The notes under the pieces were generated by a model that searched no databases, was not told where the DNA came from, and saw only the letters and a program-made list of their open reading frames with translations. Positions 41,942 to 52,456 of a stretch of 64,000 nucleotides of DNA are shown one piece after another. Within the stretch, counting starts at the first letter, position 1; each line of letters begins with the position of its first letter. The DNA comes from Streptomyces sp. NBC_00162 (lineage in GTDB: Bacteria > Actinomycetota > Actinomycetes > Streptomycetales > Streptomycetaceae): contig NZ_CP102509.1 in the NCBI RefSeq assembly GCF_024611995.1, forward strand, positions 3,038,001-3,102,000, written 5' to 3'. Position numbers and translations under genes: made by a program.

Positions 41942-43498
41942 ATGACGAACCCCGCCGCCACAGCGCGCCTCGCCGGCCGCCGCGAATGGACCGCCTTCAC
42001 CGTCCTCGTGCTGCCGCTGCTCCTGGTCTCGATGGACGTCTCCGTCCTCTACTTCGCCATCCCCGCCATCACCCGCGAGCTGGACCCCAGCGCCACCCAG
42101 CAGCTCTGGATCTTCGACAGCTACGCCTTCGCCCTCTCCGGCCTGCTGCTGACGATGGGTTCGCTGGGCGACCGCATCGGCCGGCGCCGCCTGCTCCTGA
42201 TCGGCGCGACCGCCTTCGGCCTCGCCTCGGTCGGCGCCGCCTACGCCACCAGCGCGGAGATGCTCATCGCGGCCCGCGTCCTGCTCGGCATCGGCGGGGC
42301 GACCCTGATGCCCTCCACGCTGGCCCTCATACGGAACCTCTTCCAGGACGCCAAGCAGCGCGGCCAGGCCATCGCGATCTGGTCCGGTGTCATGACCGGC
42401 GGCATCGCCCTCGGTTCGGTCATGAGCGGACTGATGCTGAACCACTTCTGGTGGGGCTCGGTCTTCCTGATCAACGTGCCCGCGATGGTGCTCCTGCTGA
42501 TCCTGGTCCCGGTGCTGGTCCCGGAGTTCAAGGACCCGGCCCCCGGCCGCTTCGACCTGCTGAGCGTCCCGCTGTCCATGGCCGCCGTACTGCCCGTCGT
42601 CTACGGGCTCAAGGAGATCGCCGCCGAGGGCTTCGAGCCCCTCTACCTGGGCAGCGTGGCCGTGGGCCTGGCCGTCGGGTACGTCTTCGTCCGCCGCCAG
42701 CGCAGCCGCGACGACGCCATGGTCCCCCGCGCCCTCTTCGCCCACCGCGGATTCGGGGCGGCCATCGGCCTCAACACCATCGCCGCCTTCGCCATGATGG
42801 GCTCGGCCTACTTCACCACCCAGTACCTCCAGTCGGTGCTGGGGATGGGCACCCTGGAGGCCGCCCTGTGGAGCCTCGCCCCCTCCGTCGTCATCGGCGC
42901 CGCCGCCCCGGTCTCCGCGGTCCTGGCCCAGAAGACGAAGCGGGCCTACGTCATCGCCGGCGGGTTCGTCCTCGCCGCCGCCGGATTCGCCCTGATCAGC
43001 CTGGTCGGCGACGACTCGCTGTGGCTGCTGCTGACCGGCGCCGGGGTGCTCGCCTCCGGCCTCGTCACCGTGATGTCGCTGGTCTCGGACATGGCGCTCG
43101 GCTCCGCCCCCGCCGAGAAGGCCGGATCCGCCGCCTCCCTGCTGGAGACGGGCCAGGAGTTCGGCGGCGCGCTCGGCATGGCCCTGCTCGGCAGCCTGGG
43201 CACCGCGGTCTACCGCAGCGACCTGGCGGACTCCGAGCCGGCGGTCCGGGAGACCCTGGGCGGCGCGGTGGCCACCGCCCAGCAGCTCGGCGGGGCCGCG
43301 GGCGAGCAGGTGCTGGCCCTGGCCCGCGAGGCCTTCGTCCACGGGATGCAGTACGCGGCCTGGGGCGGTACGGCGCTGCTGCTCGGGGCGGCCGTGCTCG
43401 CCGCGGCTCTGATGCGCGGGATCGAAGCCCCAGCCCCGGCCGCGGCGGGACCGGCCCCGATTCCCGGAGACGGCGTACAGGAGCCGACGTACAACTGA
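41942..43498 (+). CDS. MFS drug exporter, 14-TMS (EmrB/QacA family)
   Basis: Membrane protein of 518 residues with about 14 TM helices. It has LLVSMDVSVLYFAIPAITREL in TM1 (the family Asp), the loop 2-3 motif A GSLGDRIGRRRLLLIGA, RVLLGIGGATLMPSTLALI and motif C in VMTGGIALGSVMSG. It exports drugs, dyes or metabolites by proton antiport. No Shine-Dalgarno sequence is seen before the ATG, so the mRNA may be leaderless or nearly so. Controlled most likely by the divergent TetR protein. Confidence 0.95.
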   Translation: MTNPAATARLAGRREWTAFTVLVLPLLLVSMDVSVLYFAIPAITRELDPSATQQLWIFDSYAFALSGLLLTMGSLGDRIGRRRLLLIGATAFGLASVGAAYATSAEMLIAARVLLGIGGATLMPSTLALIRNLFQDAKQRGQAIAIWSGVMTGGIALGSVMSGLMLNHFWWGSVFLINVPAMVLLLILVPVLVPEFKDPAPGRFDLLSVPLSMAAVLPVVYGLKEIAAEGFEPLYLGSVAVGLAVGYVFVRRQRSRDDAMVPRALFAHRGFGAAIGLNTIAAFAMMGSAYFTTQYLQSVLGMGTLEAALWSLAPSVVIGAAAPVSAVLAQKTKRAYVIAGGFVLAAAGFALISLVGDDSLWLLLTGAGVLASGLVTVMSLVSDMALGSAPAEKAGSAASLLETGQEFGGALGMALLGSLGTAVYRSDLADSEPAVRETLGGAVATAQQLGGAAGEQVLALAREAFVHGMQYAAWGGTALLLGAAVLAAALMRGIEAPAPAAAGPAPIPGDGVQEPTYN

Positions 43499-43532
43499 TC
43501 CTGCGCGGTGCACGGTGTCCGGCGGCACGCGA

Positions 43533-43562
43533 AAGGGCCCGGGGGGAGACCCCCGGGCCCTT
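43533..43562. terminator. Terminator between MFS gene and serA
   Basis: Perfect 13-bp stem (43533-43545 with 43550-43562) and a 4-nt loop, placed between two converging genes. Confidence 0.75.
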
Positions 43563-43594
43563 CGCACGCGTGGAAAGAGTTCAGCTCACACGGT

Positions 43595-45184
43595 TCAGCC
43601 GAGGCTGACCGTGCGCGCCGACACGGCGCCGATCTCGGCGGAGATGTCCGCGAGGACGTTCGCCGGGACCTCGGCGTCGACCGTCAGCACGGCGAGCGCC
43701 TCTCCGTGCTCCTCGGCACGGGCGACCTGCATGCCCGCGATGTTCAGCCCGGCCTCGCCGAGCACGCGGCCGACGGCGCCGACCACGCCCGGGCGGTCGG
43801 TGTAGCGCAGCACGACCATGTAGTCGGCGAGCGCCAGGTCCACGTCGTACTCGCCCACACCGACGATCTTCTGCAGGTGCTTCGGGCCCGCGAGCGTGCC
43901 GGAGACCGACACCTCCTGGCCGTCGGAGAGGGTGCCGCGGACGGTCACCACGTTGCGGTGGTCCGGGGACTCCGAGCTGGTGGTCAGGCGCACCTCGACA
44001 CCGCGCTCCTGCGCGAACAGCGGGGCGTTGACGTAGGAGACCGTCTCGTCGACGACGTCCTCGAAGACACCCTTGAGCGCGGAGAGTTCGAGCACCTTCA
44101 CGTCGTGCTGGGTGATCTCGCCGTAGACCTCGACGTCGAGGCGGACCGCGACCTCGCCCGCGAGGGCGGTGAAGATGCGGCCGAGCTTCTCGGCGAGCGG
44201 CAGGCCGGGACGGACGTCCTCGGCGATGACGCCGCCCTGGACGTTGACCGCGTCCGGCACGAGCTCACCGGCGAGCGCGAGGCGCACCGACTTGGCGACC
44301 GAGACACCGGCCTTCTCCTGGGCCTCGTCCGTGGACGCGCCGAGGTGCGGGGTGCAGACGACCTGGTCGAGCTCGAAGAGCGGGGAGTCCGTGCAGGGCT
44401 CCTTCGCGTAGACGTCGAGTCCGGCGCCGGCGACGCGGCCCTCCTTGATGGCCGCGTACAGGGCGGCCTCGTCCACGATCCCGCCGCGCGCGGCGTTCAC
44501 GATACGGACGGACGGCTTCACCTTGTGCAGGGCCTCGTGCCCGATGAGACCGAGGGTCTCGGGGGTCTTGGGCAGGTGCACGGTGATGAAGTCGGCGACC
44601 TCCAGGAGCTCGTCCAGCGTCAGCATCTTGACGCCCATCTGGGCGGCGCGCGCGGGCTGTACGTAGGGGTCGTACGCGACGATCTTCATGCCGAAGGCCG
44701 ACATGCGCTGCGCGACCAGGACGCCGATGCGGCCGAGGCCGACGACGCCGAGGGTCTTCTCGCTGAGTTCGACACCCGTGTACTTGTTCCGCTTCCACTC
44801 ACCGTTCTTCAGGGCGGTGTTGGCCTGCGGGATGTGGCGGGCGGTGGCGACGAGCAGGCCGCAGGCGAGCTCGGCGGCGGTCACGATGTTCGAGGTCGGC
44901 GCGTTGACGACCATCACGCCGGCCTTGGTGGCGGCGGAGACGTCGACGTTGTCCAGACCGACGCCGGCGCGGGCGACGACCCGCAGCTTCTTGGCGGCGG
45001 CGATGGCCTCGGCGTCGACCTTGGTCGCGGAGCGGACGAGGATCGCGTCGGCGTCGACGATCGCGGGCAGCAGCTCGGCGCGGTCGGCGCCGTTGCAGTG
45101 CCGGATCTCGAAGTCCGGGCCGAGCGCCTCCACGGTGGCGGGCGACAGCTCTTCGGCGATGAGTACGACAGGTTTCGAGCTCAC
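43595..45184 (-). CDS. serA: D-3-phosphoglycerate dehydrogenase
   Basis: Protein of 529 residues of the long type I form. The NAD domain has LGVVGLGRIGVLVAQRM (about 148). NAARGGIVDEAALYAAIKEG carries the catalytic Arg region, and VVCTPHLGASTDEAQEKAG the catalytic His. An intervening allosteric domain follows (about 320-450). The C-terminal ACT domain (VLRYTDRPGVVGAVGRVLGEAGLNIAGMQVAR) binds serine for feedback inhibition. First committed step of serine synthesis. GTG at 45184 has GAGGAC 7 nt upstream. It is downstream of ilvC on the same strand but behind a terminator and a 263-nt leader. Confidence 0.97.
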   Translation of the reverse strand: MSSKPVVLIAEELSPATVEALGPDFEIRHCNGADRAELLPAIVDADAILVRSATKVDAEAIAAAKKLRVVARAGVGLDNVDVSAATKAGVMVVNAPTSNIVTAAELACGLLVATARHIPQANTALKNGEWKRNKYTGVELSEKTLGVVGLGRIGVLVAQRMSAFGMKIVAYDPYVQPARAAQMGVKMLTLDELLEVADFITVHLPKTPETLGLIGHEALHKVKPSVRIVNAARGGIVDEAALYAAIKEGRVAGAGLDVYAKEPCTDSPLFELDQVVCTPHLGASTDEAQEKAGVSVAKSVRLALAGELVPDAVNVQGGVIAEDVRPGLPLAEKLGRIFTALAGEVAVRLDVEVYGEITQHDVKVLELSALKGVFEDVVDETVSYVNAPLFAQERGVEVRLTTSSESPDHRNVVTVRGTLSDGQEVSVSGTLAGPKHLQKIVGVGEYDVDLALADYMVVLRYTDRPGVVGAVGRVLGEAGLNIAGMQVARAEEHGEALAVLTVDAEVPANVLADISAEIGAVSARTVSLG

Positions 45185-45407
45185 GTGGGTCCTCACAGGT
45201 CCAGTGCGGACGGCCGTCCCGACGGCCGCAGGCGTGGAGGGGGTAGCCGCGTGGAAGACGCACGACACTGTGGGCCTGACGCGTATGTGTTGAGCAGTGT
45301 AGTGGCGGTGGCGGACAGGATTTCCGCCTGTACGGAAGGATCACCCGTCCGTGGTTGGCCGCCTTGGACAAGCCGGGGTGTCGTGCGGCCTTCCGGCCAT
45401 GTGCCGC
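45185..45407 (-). promoter_or_regulatory. serA promoter/leader region
   Basis: About 220 nt without a credible gene between the ilvC terminator and serA. It includes GC-rich inverted repeats close to the serA start. The serA frame stays open upstream to 45268 but without family-like residues. Confidence 0.4.
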
Positions 45408-45434
45408 GGGGCCGGGACGCACCGTCCCGGCCCC
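45408..45434 (-). terminator. Terminator after ilvC
   Basis: Perfect 11-bp stem (45408-45418 with 45424-45434) and a 5-nt loop, 13 nt downstream of the ilvC stop on the minus strand. Confidence 0.7.
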
Positions 45435-45447
45435 GCCGTTCACTCGA

Positions 45448-46605
<1,158 letters not shown>

Positions 46606-46623
46606 TCAGCCGTGTCGGCCGTG

Positions 46624-47148
46624 TCAGGCGCTGCGGTCGAGCGCGCGCAGGCTGCGGTCCGTGATGGACCGTCCGCCACGCCCTATGGCGATCGTGCCGG
46701 ACTGCACGAGCTCCTTGATGCCGAAGGGCTCCAGCATCTTGAGCATCGCGCCGAGCTTGTCGGAACCGCCGGTGGCCTCGATGGTGACGGCCTCCGGGGA
46801 GACATCGACCGTCTTGGCGCGGAACAGCTGGACGATCTCGACGATCTGCGAGCGGGTCTCGTTGTCGGCGCGGACCTTCACCAGGACGAGTTCGCGCTCG
46901 ATCGCGTTGTGCGACTCCAGCTCGACGATCTTGAGCACGTTGACCAGCTTGTTGAGCTGCTTGGTCACCTGCTCCAGCGGAAGGTCCTCGACGTTCACGA
47001 CGATGGTGATGCGGGAGATGTCGGGGTGCTCCGTGACACCGACCGCGAGGGAGTCGATGTTGAACCCGCGGCGGGAGAACAGCGCGGCGATCCGGGCGAG
47101 GATGCCGGGCGTGTTCTCGACCAGGACGGAGAGCGTGTGCTTGGACAT
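46624..47148 (-). CDS. ilvN: Acetolactate synthase regulatory (small) subunit
   Basis: Protein of 174 residues. The N-terminal ACT domain is LSVLVENTPGILARIAALFSRRGFNIDSLAVGVTEHPDISRITIVV, followed by the C-terminal ALS_ss_C domain (RADNETRSQIVEIVQLFRAKTVDVSPEAVTIEATGGSDKLGAML). It binds valine and stimulates IlvB. It starts 31 nt after ilvB in the same operon. ATG at 47148. Confidence 0.97.
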   Translation of the reverse strand: MSKHTLSVLVENTPGILARIAALFSRRGFNIDSLAVGVTEHPDISRITIVVNVEDLPLEQVTKQLNKLVNVLKIVELESHNAIERELVLVKVRADNETRSQIVEIVQLFRAKTVDVSPEAVTIEATGGSDKLGAMLKMLEPFGIKELVQSGTIAIGRGGRSITDRSLRALDRSA

Positions 47149-47179
47149 GTGAGGCGTTCTCTCTCTCGGCTCTCTCGGC

Positions 47180-49066
47180 TCAGTCGTCTTCGTTGTCGCC
47201 GAAGTCGGGACGGACGCCCCGGGCTGCCATGACCTCGTCGTTGGAGGTGCCGGCGGCGACCATCGGCCACACCATGGCGTCCTCGTGGACGATGAAGTCG
47301 ATGACCACCGTACGGTCGTTGATCGCGTTGGCCTCGGCGATGACCTTGTCGAGGTCGGCCGGGTCCTCGCAGCGCAGGGCGACGCAGCCCATGGCCTCGG
47401 ACAGCTTGACGAAGTCCGGGACGCGGGTGCCCTTGCGGGGGGCGATCGACTCGCCGAGCTGGGAGCCGACCGCGTCGTGGCCGGTCTCGTCAGCGTGCAG
47501 CACGGTGCTGGAGTACCGCTGGTTGTAGAACAGCGTCTGCCACTGGCGGACCATGCCCAGCGCGCCGTTGTTGATGATCGCGACCTTGATCGGGATGTTG
47601 TTCAGCGCGCAGGTGACCAGTTCCTGATTGGTCATCTGGAAGCAGCCGTCGCCGTCGATCGCCCAGACCGTGCGCTCGGGCATGCCGACCTTGGCACCCA
47701 TCGCGGCCGGGACCGCGTAGCCCATGGTTCCGGCGCCGCCGGAGTTCAGCCAGGTGCGGGGCTCCTCGTACTTCACGAAGTGCGAGGCCCACATCTGGTG
47801 CTGGCCGACGCCGGCCGCGAAGATCGTGCTCTTCGGCGCGAGCGCGCCGATCCGCTCGATGACCTGCTGCGGCGAGAGGCTGCCGTCCTCGGGCAGGTCG
47901 TAGCCCAGCGGGTACGTGTCGCGCCAGCGGCTGAGGTCCTTCCACCAGGCGCTGTAGTCGCCGGCGTTGCCCTCGGTGTGCTCGGCCTGGACGGCCTGGA
48001 TCAGGTCGGCGATGACCTCGCGGGCGTCGCCGACGATCGGGACGTCGACCGCGCGGTTCTTACCGATCTCGGCCGGGTCGATGTCCGCGTGGATGATCTT
48101 GGCGAACGGGGCGAAGCTGTCCAGCTTGCCGGTGACGCGGTCGTCGAAGCGGGTGCCGAGCGCGATCAGCAGGTCCGACTTCTGCAGCGCGGTGACGCCG
48201 GTGACGCTGCCGTGCATGCCCGGCATGCCGACGTGCAGCGGGTGGCTGTCGGGGAAGGAGCCGAGCGCCATCAGCGTGGTGCAGACCGGGACCCCGGTCA
48301 GCTCGGCGAGGACCTTCAGCTCGGCGGTCGCGCCGGACTTCATGACGCCGCCGCCGACGTACAGCACCGGGCGCTTGGCCTGGCAGATGAGCTTGGCGGC
48401 CTCGCGGATCTGCTTGGCGTGCGGCTTGGTGACCGGCCGGTAACCGGGGAGGTCCTGGGCGGGCGGCCACGAGAAGGTGGTCCTCGCCTGGAGGGCGTCC
48501 TTGGCGATGTCGACCAGGACCGGGCCGGGGCGGCCGGTGGAGGCGATGTGGAAGGCCTCGGCGATCGTCCGCGGGATGTCCTCGGCCTTGGTGACCAGGA
48601 AGTTGTGCTTGGTGATCGGCATCGTGATGCCGACGATGTCCGCCTCCTGGAAGGCGTCGGTACCGATCGCCTTGGAGGAGACCTGGCCGGTGATGGCGAC
48701 GAGCGGGACGGAGTCCATGTGCGCGTCGGCGATCGGGGTGACCAGGTTCGTGGCACCCGGGCCGGAGGTGGCCATACAGACGCCGACCTTGCCGGTGGCC
48801 TGCGCGTAACCGGTGGCGGCGTGGCCGGCCCCCTGCTCGTGGCGGACCAGGATGTGACGGACCTTCTTCGAGTCCATCATCGGGTCGTACGCGGGGAGGA
48901 TGGCGCCGCCCGGAATACCGAAGACGGTGTCGCACCCCACCTCTTCGAGAGAGCGGATGAGGGACTGCGCACCCGTGACGTGCTCAACTGCGGCGGACTG
49001 CTGTCCGCCGGAACGGGGCCGCGGCTGCGGATGGTGGGCCCCGGTGGCCTGCTCGGTCATCGGCAT
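47180..49066 (-). CDS. ilvB: Acetolactate synthase catalytic (large) subunit
   Basis: ThDP enzyme of 628 residues. It has [19 protein letters not shown] (about 42-60), [41 protein letters not shown], and the ThDP/Mg motif [29 protein letters not shown] (about 478-506). It condenses two pyruvates, or pyruvate with 2-oxobutyrate, to open the Val/Leu and Ile routes. The N-terminus is Pro/Gln-rich, as in other Streptomyces. Start ATG 49066, with an alternative ATG six bases on. Preceded by an attenuator, and leads the ilvB-ilvN(-ilvC) operon. Confidence 0.98.
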   Translation of the reverse strand: MPMTEQATGAHHPQPRPRSGGQQSAAVEHVTGAQSLIRSLEEVGCDTVFGIPGGAILPAYDPMMDSKKVRHILVRHEQGAGHAATGYAQATGKVGVCMATSGPGATNLVTPIADAHMDSVPLVAITGQVSSKAIGTDAFQEADIVGITMPITKHNFLVTKAEDIPRTIAEAFHIASTGRPGPVLVDIAKDALQARTTFSWPPAQDLPGYRPVTKPHAKQIREAAKLICQAKRPVLYVGGGVMKSGATAELKVLAELTGVPVCTTLMALGSFPDSHPLHVGMPGMHGSVTGVTALQKSDLLIALGTRFDDRVTGKLDSFAPFAKIIHADIDPAEIGKNRAVDVPIVGDAREVIADLIQAVQAEHTEGNAGDYSAWWKDLSRWRDTYPLGYDLPEDGSLSPQQVIERIGALAPKSTIFAAGVGQHQMWASHFVKYEEPRTWLNSGGAGTMGYAVPAAMGAKVGMPERTVWAIDGDGCFQMTNQELVTCALNNIPIKVAIINNGALGMVRQWQTLFYNQRYSSTVLHADETGHDAVGSQLGESIAPRKGTRVPDFVKLSEAMGCVALRCEDPADLDKVIAEANAINDRTVVIDFIVHEDAMVWPMVAAGTSNDEVMAARGVRPDFGDNEDD

Positions 49067-49119
49067 TCTCTTCTCGAAGCTGAGGGTTTTACGAGGATTC
49101 GACTCTGTGCCAGTGCAAC

Positions 49120-49153
49120 AAAAAACCCCTCGTGCCGGGAGGCAAGCGAGGGG
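49120..49153 (-). promoter_or_regulatory. ilvB attenuator terminator
   Basis: Minus-strand hairpin CCCCTCG/CGAGGGG (49126-49132 with 49147-49153) with an inner TGCC/GGCA pairing, followed directly by six T residues (49120-49125). It lies between the leader peptide and ilvB, so it is an intrinsic terminator inside the ilvB leader. Confidence 0.8.
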
Positions 49154-49195
49154 AGCGCGTCGGGTTCGTTGAGCGGGGACATGCTGGCCCCTGCT

Positions 49196-49237
49196 TCAGC
49201 CGACGCGCTTTCCAAGTACGAGAATTCGGGTGCGCAT
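49196..49237 (-). CDS. ilvB leader peptide (13 aa)
   Basis: ATG at 49237 opens MRTRILVLGKRVG followed by TGA. It contains Ile-Leu-Val-Leu in a row plus another Val, the classic control codons for branched-chain amino acid attenuation. GGAGGGAGGG lies upstream at suitable distance. Stalling at these codons would favour an antiterminator over the hairpin at 49126-49153. Confidence 0.85.
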   Translation of the reverse strand: MRTRILVLGKRVG

Positions 49238-49270
49238 GGCACTGACCCTCCCTCCGGCGGGAGGGTGATG

Positions 49271-52261
49271 TCAAGTAGGTGGGACGGGCGTCTCATTATG
49301 TGAGCCTCTGTGGATGGCCATCGATCCCCCGGACGAACCACCGGCCAGGGCGGGCTGCACCGCACCACCCGGTACGGGGAACGTACCGCGCACGAGCGCC
49401 CGCCGCAGCCTGTATTCATCGAGTGGCCCGGAGAAGGCCATCCCCTGGCCGTGGGTGCACCCCATGGCGCGCAGGGCCATGACCTGCTCGGGCAGATCCA
49501 CCCCGTCGGCCACCGATTGCATGCCCAGGTCGTTTGCGATCCGCAACAAACCTGCGGTGATCTTGTGCAGGCGGGCGGACTCCACGACGCCCTCCACCAG
49601 GCCGCGGTCCAGCTTGAGCATGTCCACCGGGAGGCGGCGCAGGGCGCTGATGGCCGCATAGCCGCTCCCGAAACCGTCCAGCGCGATGCCCACCCCGAGC
49701 CGGTGCAGGGCCGTCAGGCGGCGTTCCAGATCGTCGAAGGGCACTCTGGGGTCGGATACGGCGAGCTCCAGGACCAGGGCTCCGGAGGGCAGCCCGTGCC
49801 GGGTCAGCAGCGCCTCCACGGAGCCGAGGGGCACGGCGCGGTCGAGCAGCCGCTGGGCGGTCATCCGCACGGCCACGGGTACGCCGTGCCCGGCCCGGTG
49901 CCGGTCGGCGGCCTGTTCCACGGCCTGCTCCAGCAGCCAGCGCCCCAGCTCGGCGCTGCGGGTGCTGGTGCCCGCGGCGAAGCCGGGAGGGGCATCCGGC
50001 CCCGTGGCGGCGGCGCCCTCGCTGTACTCGGCCACCCGGAGGAACTCCGCCGGGGTGAAGAGGATCCCCTGGGCCGAGCGCCAGCGGGCCTGCGCGACCA
50101 CGGTGGAGACCTCGCCGGTGGCCAGCGAGACCACGGGCTGGTGCAGCAGCGCGAACTCCCCCTCGTGGAGCGCGGTCCGCAGCCGCCCCGCCAGCTCGGC
50201 CTTCCGTACGACCTCGGCCTGCATCTGCGGGGCGTACAGCTCGACGCGGTCCTTGCCTCCGGCCTTGGCCCGGTACATCGCGAGATCCGCGTTGCGCATC
50301 AGGTCCGAAGGGGTGATGCCGGGGTCGGCGAAGGCCACACCGATGCTGGCGGCGACCCGGACCTCGCTGCCGGCGATCCGGTACGGCTGGGAGAGCGTGG
50401 TGCGCAGCCGGTCGGCGATCTCGTGCACCTGGTACTCGCGGGCGCTGCGGTCGCGGCTGCCGTCGCCCAGGATCAGCGCCGCGAACTCGTCGCCGCCGAG
50501 GCGGGCAGCGGTGTCCCCGGCCCGGACCGAGTCCTGGAGCCTGTGGGCGGCCTCGACGAGCAGCTCGTCACCGGCCTGGTGGCCGATGGTGTCGTTGACC
50601 GCCTTGAAGCCGTCGAGGTCGATGAAGAGGACGGCGGTGCTGTGGTCGCCCGCGCGCCGGCCGGTCAGCGCCTGGCGGACGCGGCGGGTGAACAGGGCCC
50701 GGTTGGGCAGGTCGGTGAGCGGGTCGTGTTCGGCGCTGTGCTGGAGCTGCGCCTGGAGGCGGACCCGCTCGGTGACGTCCCGGCTGTTGAGGATGAGTCC
50801 GCCCTGGTGGCGGTTGACGGTGGACTCCACGTTGAGCCACTCGCCGCCGCCCGATTTGAAGCGGCATTCGATGCGGGTGGTGGGTTCCTCGGTCGGCGGA
50901 GCGGCGAGGAAACGGCGCACCTCGTGGACCACTCTGCCGAGGTCGTCGGGGTGGATCAGGGTGGCGAGCTCGGTGCCGACCAGCTCCTCCGCCTCGCGGC
51001 CGTAGACCCCGGCGGCGGCGGGGCTCACGTACCGCAGGGTGCCGGTGGGTGCGGCGATCATGATGACGTCGCTCGAGCCCTGGACCAGGGAGCGGAAGTG
51101 GTTCTCCTTCTGGGCCAGTTCCTGGGTCAGCGCGATGTTGTCGAGGAGCATGATGCCCTGGCGGATGACGAGGGCGAGCACGACGGTGCAGCCGGTGAAG
51201 ACGACCATCCGGTCGACCTTCCGGCCGTCCACGACGTTGTAGAGGATGCCCAGGGTGCACACGGCGGCCGCGAGGTACGGGGTGAGGGCGGGCAGCGACC
51301 CGGTGATGGGGCGGCTGTGCGGCCTCTCGACACGCCGGGGGCCGACGGGCTCCGGTCCCGGATGGAGGCGCCGGGCACCCCAGGGCGCGTACGCAAGCAG
51401 CAGCGACCCGACGAACCAGCCGGCGTCGAGCAGCTGGCCGGACTGGTACTCCGCGCTCAGCAGCGGTGAGGTGAACAGCGCGTCGCTGAGAACGGTCAGG
51501 GCGAGCGCGGCGATGGCGGTGTTGACGGCCGAGCGGTTGGTCTCGGACCGCCGGAAGTGCAGGACCAGGACCATCGAGACCAGCGCGATGTCCAGGAGCG
51601 GATAGGCGAGGGAGAGGGCGGCGCGCGGGACGCTGCCGGGGGCGCCGGACTGCGCGGTCCGCGCCGCGTGGGCCAGCGCCAGGCTCCAGGAGAGGGTGAG
51701 CAGGGAGCCGCCGATGAGCCAGGAGTCGAGCCCGAGGCAGACCCAGCCGGCGCGGGTGACCGGGCGCTTGGCGAGGACGAGCAGGCCCACGATGGCCGGC
51801 GGGGCGAAGCACAGGAAGGCGAAGTCGGCCAGCGAGGGCTTCGGCACGTCCTGGCCGAGGATCACCTCGTACCAGCCCCAGACGGCGTTTCCGGAGGCGC
51901 CCATGAGGGAGGAGAAGGCGAAGAGCAGCCAGGCGGGACGTTCGCGGCTGTCGATCGCCCGCGCGTAGGAGAAACAGGAGACCGCGGCGAGTAAGCCCGC
52001 CGCGCTGAGCCCGAAGTCACCCATGATCTCGGCGACTTCCTCCGACCCCCAGTTGAGGGCGGCGCCGACGGCGTATCCCCCGCTGACCAGCGCGAGGAGC
52101 ACCTGCATGACCAGGCCCCTGCCTCCGCCCGACAGGGACGGACGGTTCAGGAGCGCCGCCCCCGGGGCACTCACCGGACCCCCTCGCCTGCTGGTTCCGG
52201 TGCAGCCCCGTCTCGGCAGCGCCGCCTCCGGCGGCTCTGCCGCGTCGGATCCTTCGTCCAT
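49271..52261 (-). CDS. Membrane GGDEF protein with degenerate EAL domain (c-di-GMP signalling)
   Basis: Protein of 996 residues. About nine to ten TM helices lie in residues 50-375, then a PAS domain (about 385-505, ending LNSRDVTERVRLQAQL). The GGDEF domain (about 510-690) has RLGGDEFAALIL and an upstream RAGD that fits the inhibitory I-site. The EAL domain (about 700-950) is altered: the signature Glu position reads AQARW, DDFG is DGFG, and the late EGVE reads DGVD. It is predicted to be an active diguanylate cyclase without phosphodiesterase activity, with the EAL part a sensor or scaffold. In Streptomyces c-di-GMP controls BldD and development. ATG at 52261. Confidence 0.92.
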   Translation of the reverse strand: MDEGSDAAEPPEAALPRRGCTGTSRRGGPVSAPGAALLNRPSLSGGGRGLVMQVLLALVSGGYAVGAALNWGSEEVAEIMGDFGLSAAGLLAAVSCFSYARAIDSRERPAWLLFAFSSLMGASGNAVWGWYEVILGQDVPKPSLADFAFLCFAPPAIVGLLVLAKRPVTRAGWVCLGLDSWLIGGSLLTLSWSLALAHAARTAQSGAPGSVPRAALSLAYPLLDIALVSMVLVLHFRRSETNRSAVNTAIAALALTVLSDALFTSPLLSAEYQSGQLLDAGWFVGSLLLAYAPWGARRLHPGPEPVGPRRVERPHSRPITGSLPALTPYLAAAVCTLGILYNVVDGRKVDRMVVFTGCTVVLALVIRQGIMLLDNIALTQELAQKENHFRSLVQGSSDVIMIAAPTGTLRYVSPAAAGVYGREAEELVGTELATLIHPDDLGRVVHEVRRFLAAPPTEEPTTRIECRFKSGGGEWLNVESTVNRHQGGLILNSRDVTERVRLQAQLQHSAEHDPLTDLPNRALFTRRVRQALTGRRAGDHSTAVLFIDLDGFKAVNDTIGHQAGDELLVEAAHRLQDSVRAGDTAARLGGDEFAALILGDGSRDRSAREYQVHEIADRLRTTLSQPYRIAGSEVRVAASIGVAFADPGITPSDLMRNADLAMYRAKAGGKDRVELYAPQMQAEVVRKAELAGRLRTALHEGEFALLHQPVVSLATGEVSTVVAQARWRSAQGILFTPAEFLRVAEYSEGAAATGPDAPPGFAAGTSTRSAELGRWLLEQAVEQAADRHRAGHGVPVAVRMTAQRLLDRAVPLGSVEALLTRHGLPSGALVLELAVSDPRVPFDDLERRLTALHRLGVGIALDGFGSGYAAISALRRLPVDMLKLDRGLVEGVVESARLHKITAGLLRIANDLGMQSVADGVDLPEQVMALRAMGCTHGQGMAFSGPLDEYRLRRALVRGTFPVPGGAVQPALAGGSSGGSMAIHRGSHNETPVPPT

Positions 52262-52456
52262 TGGCCGTGCATCGCCCGTCGCCCCCCAAAGTGTCCGATC
52301 ACTCCCCAGCGCCAGACTTTCGTGGCGCAGCCCCTTCTTCCGGACGATACACCACTTTCGTCACTCAGGGACATACCTTCTCTACACTCCGTTACCACGC
52401 GGGGAGTTGTGCCCACTGAGCGCATCCGGGTGATTGCGGAGCGTGTGCGCCGGGGG

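Noticed and set aside
41903..43567. Long Gly/Asp/His-rich frame opposite the MFS gene
   Set aside because: Composition typical of an antisense shadow; the plus frame encodes a complete 14-TM transporter.
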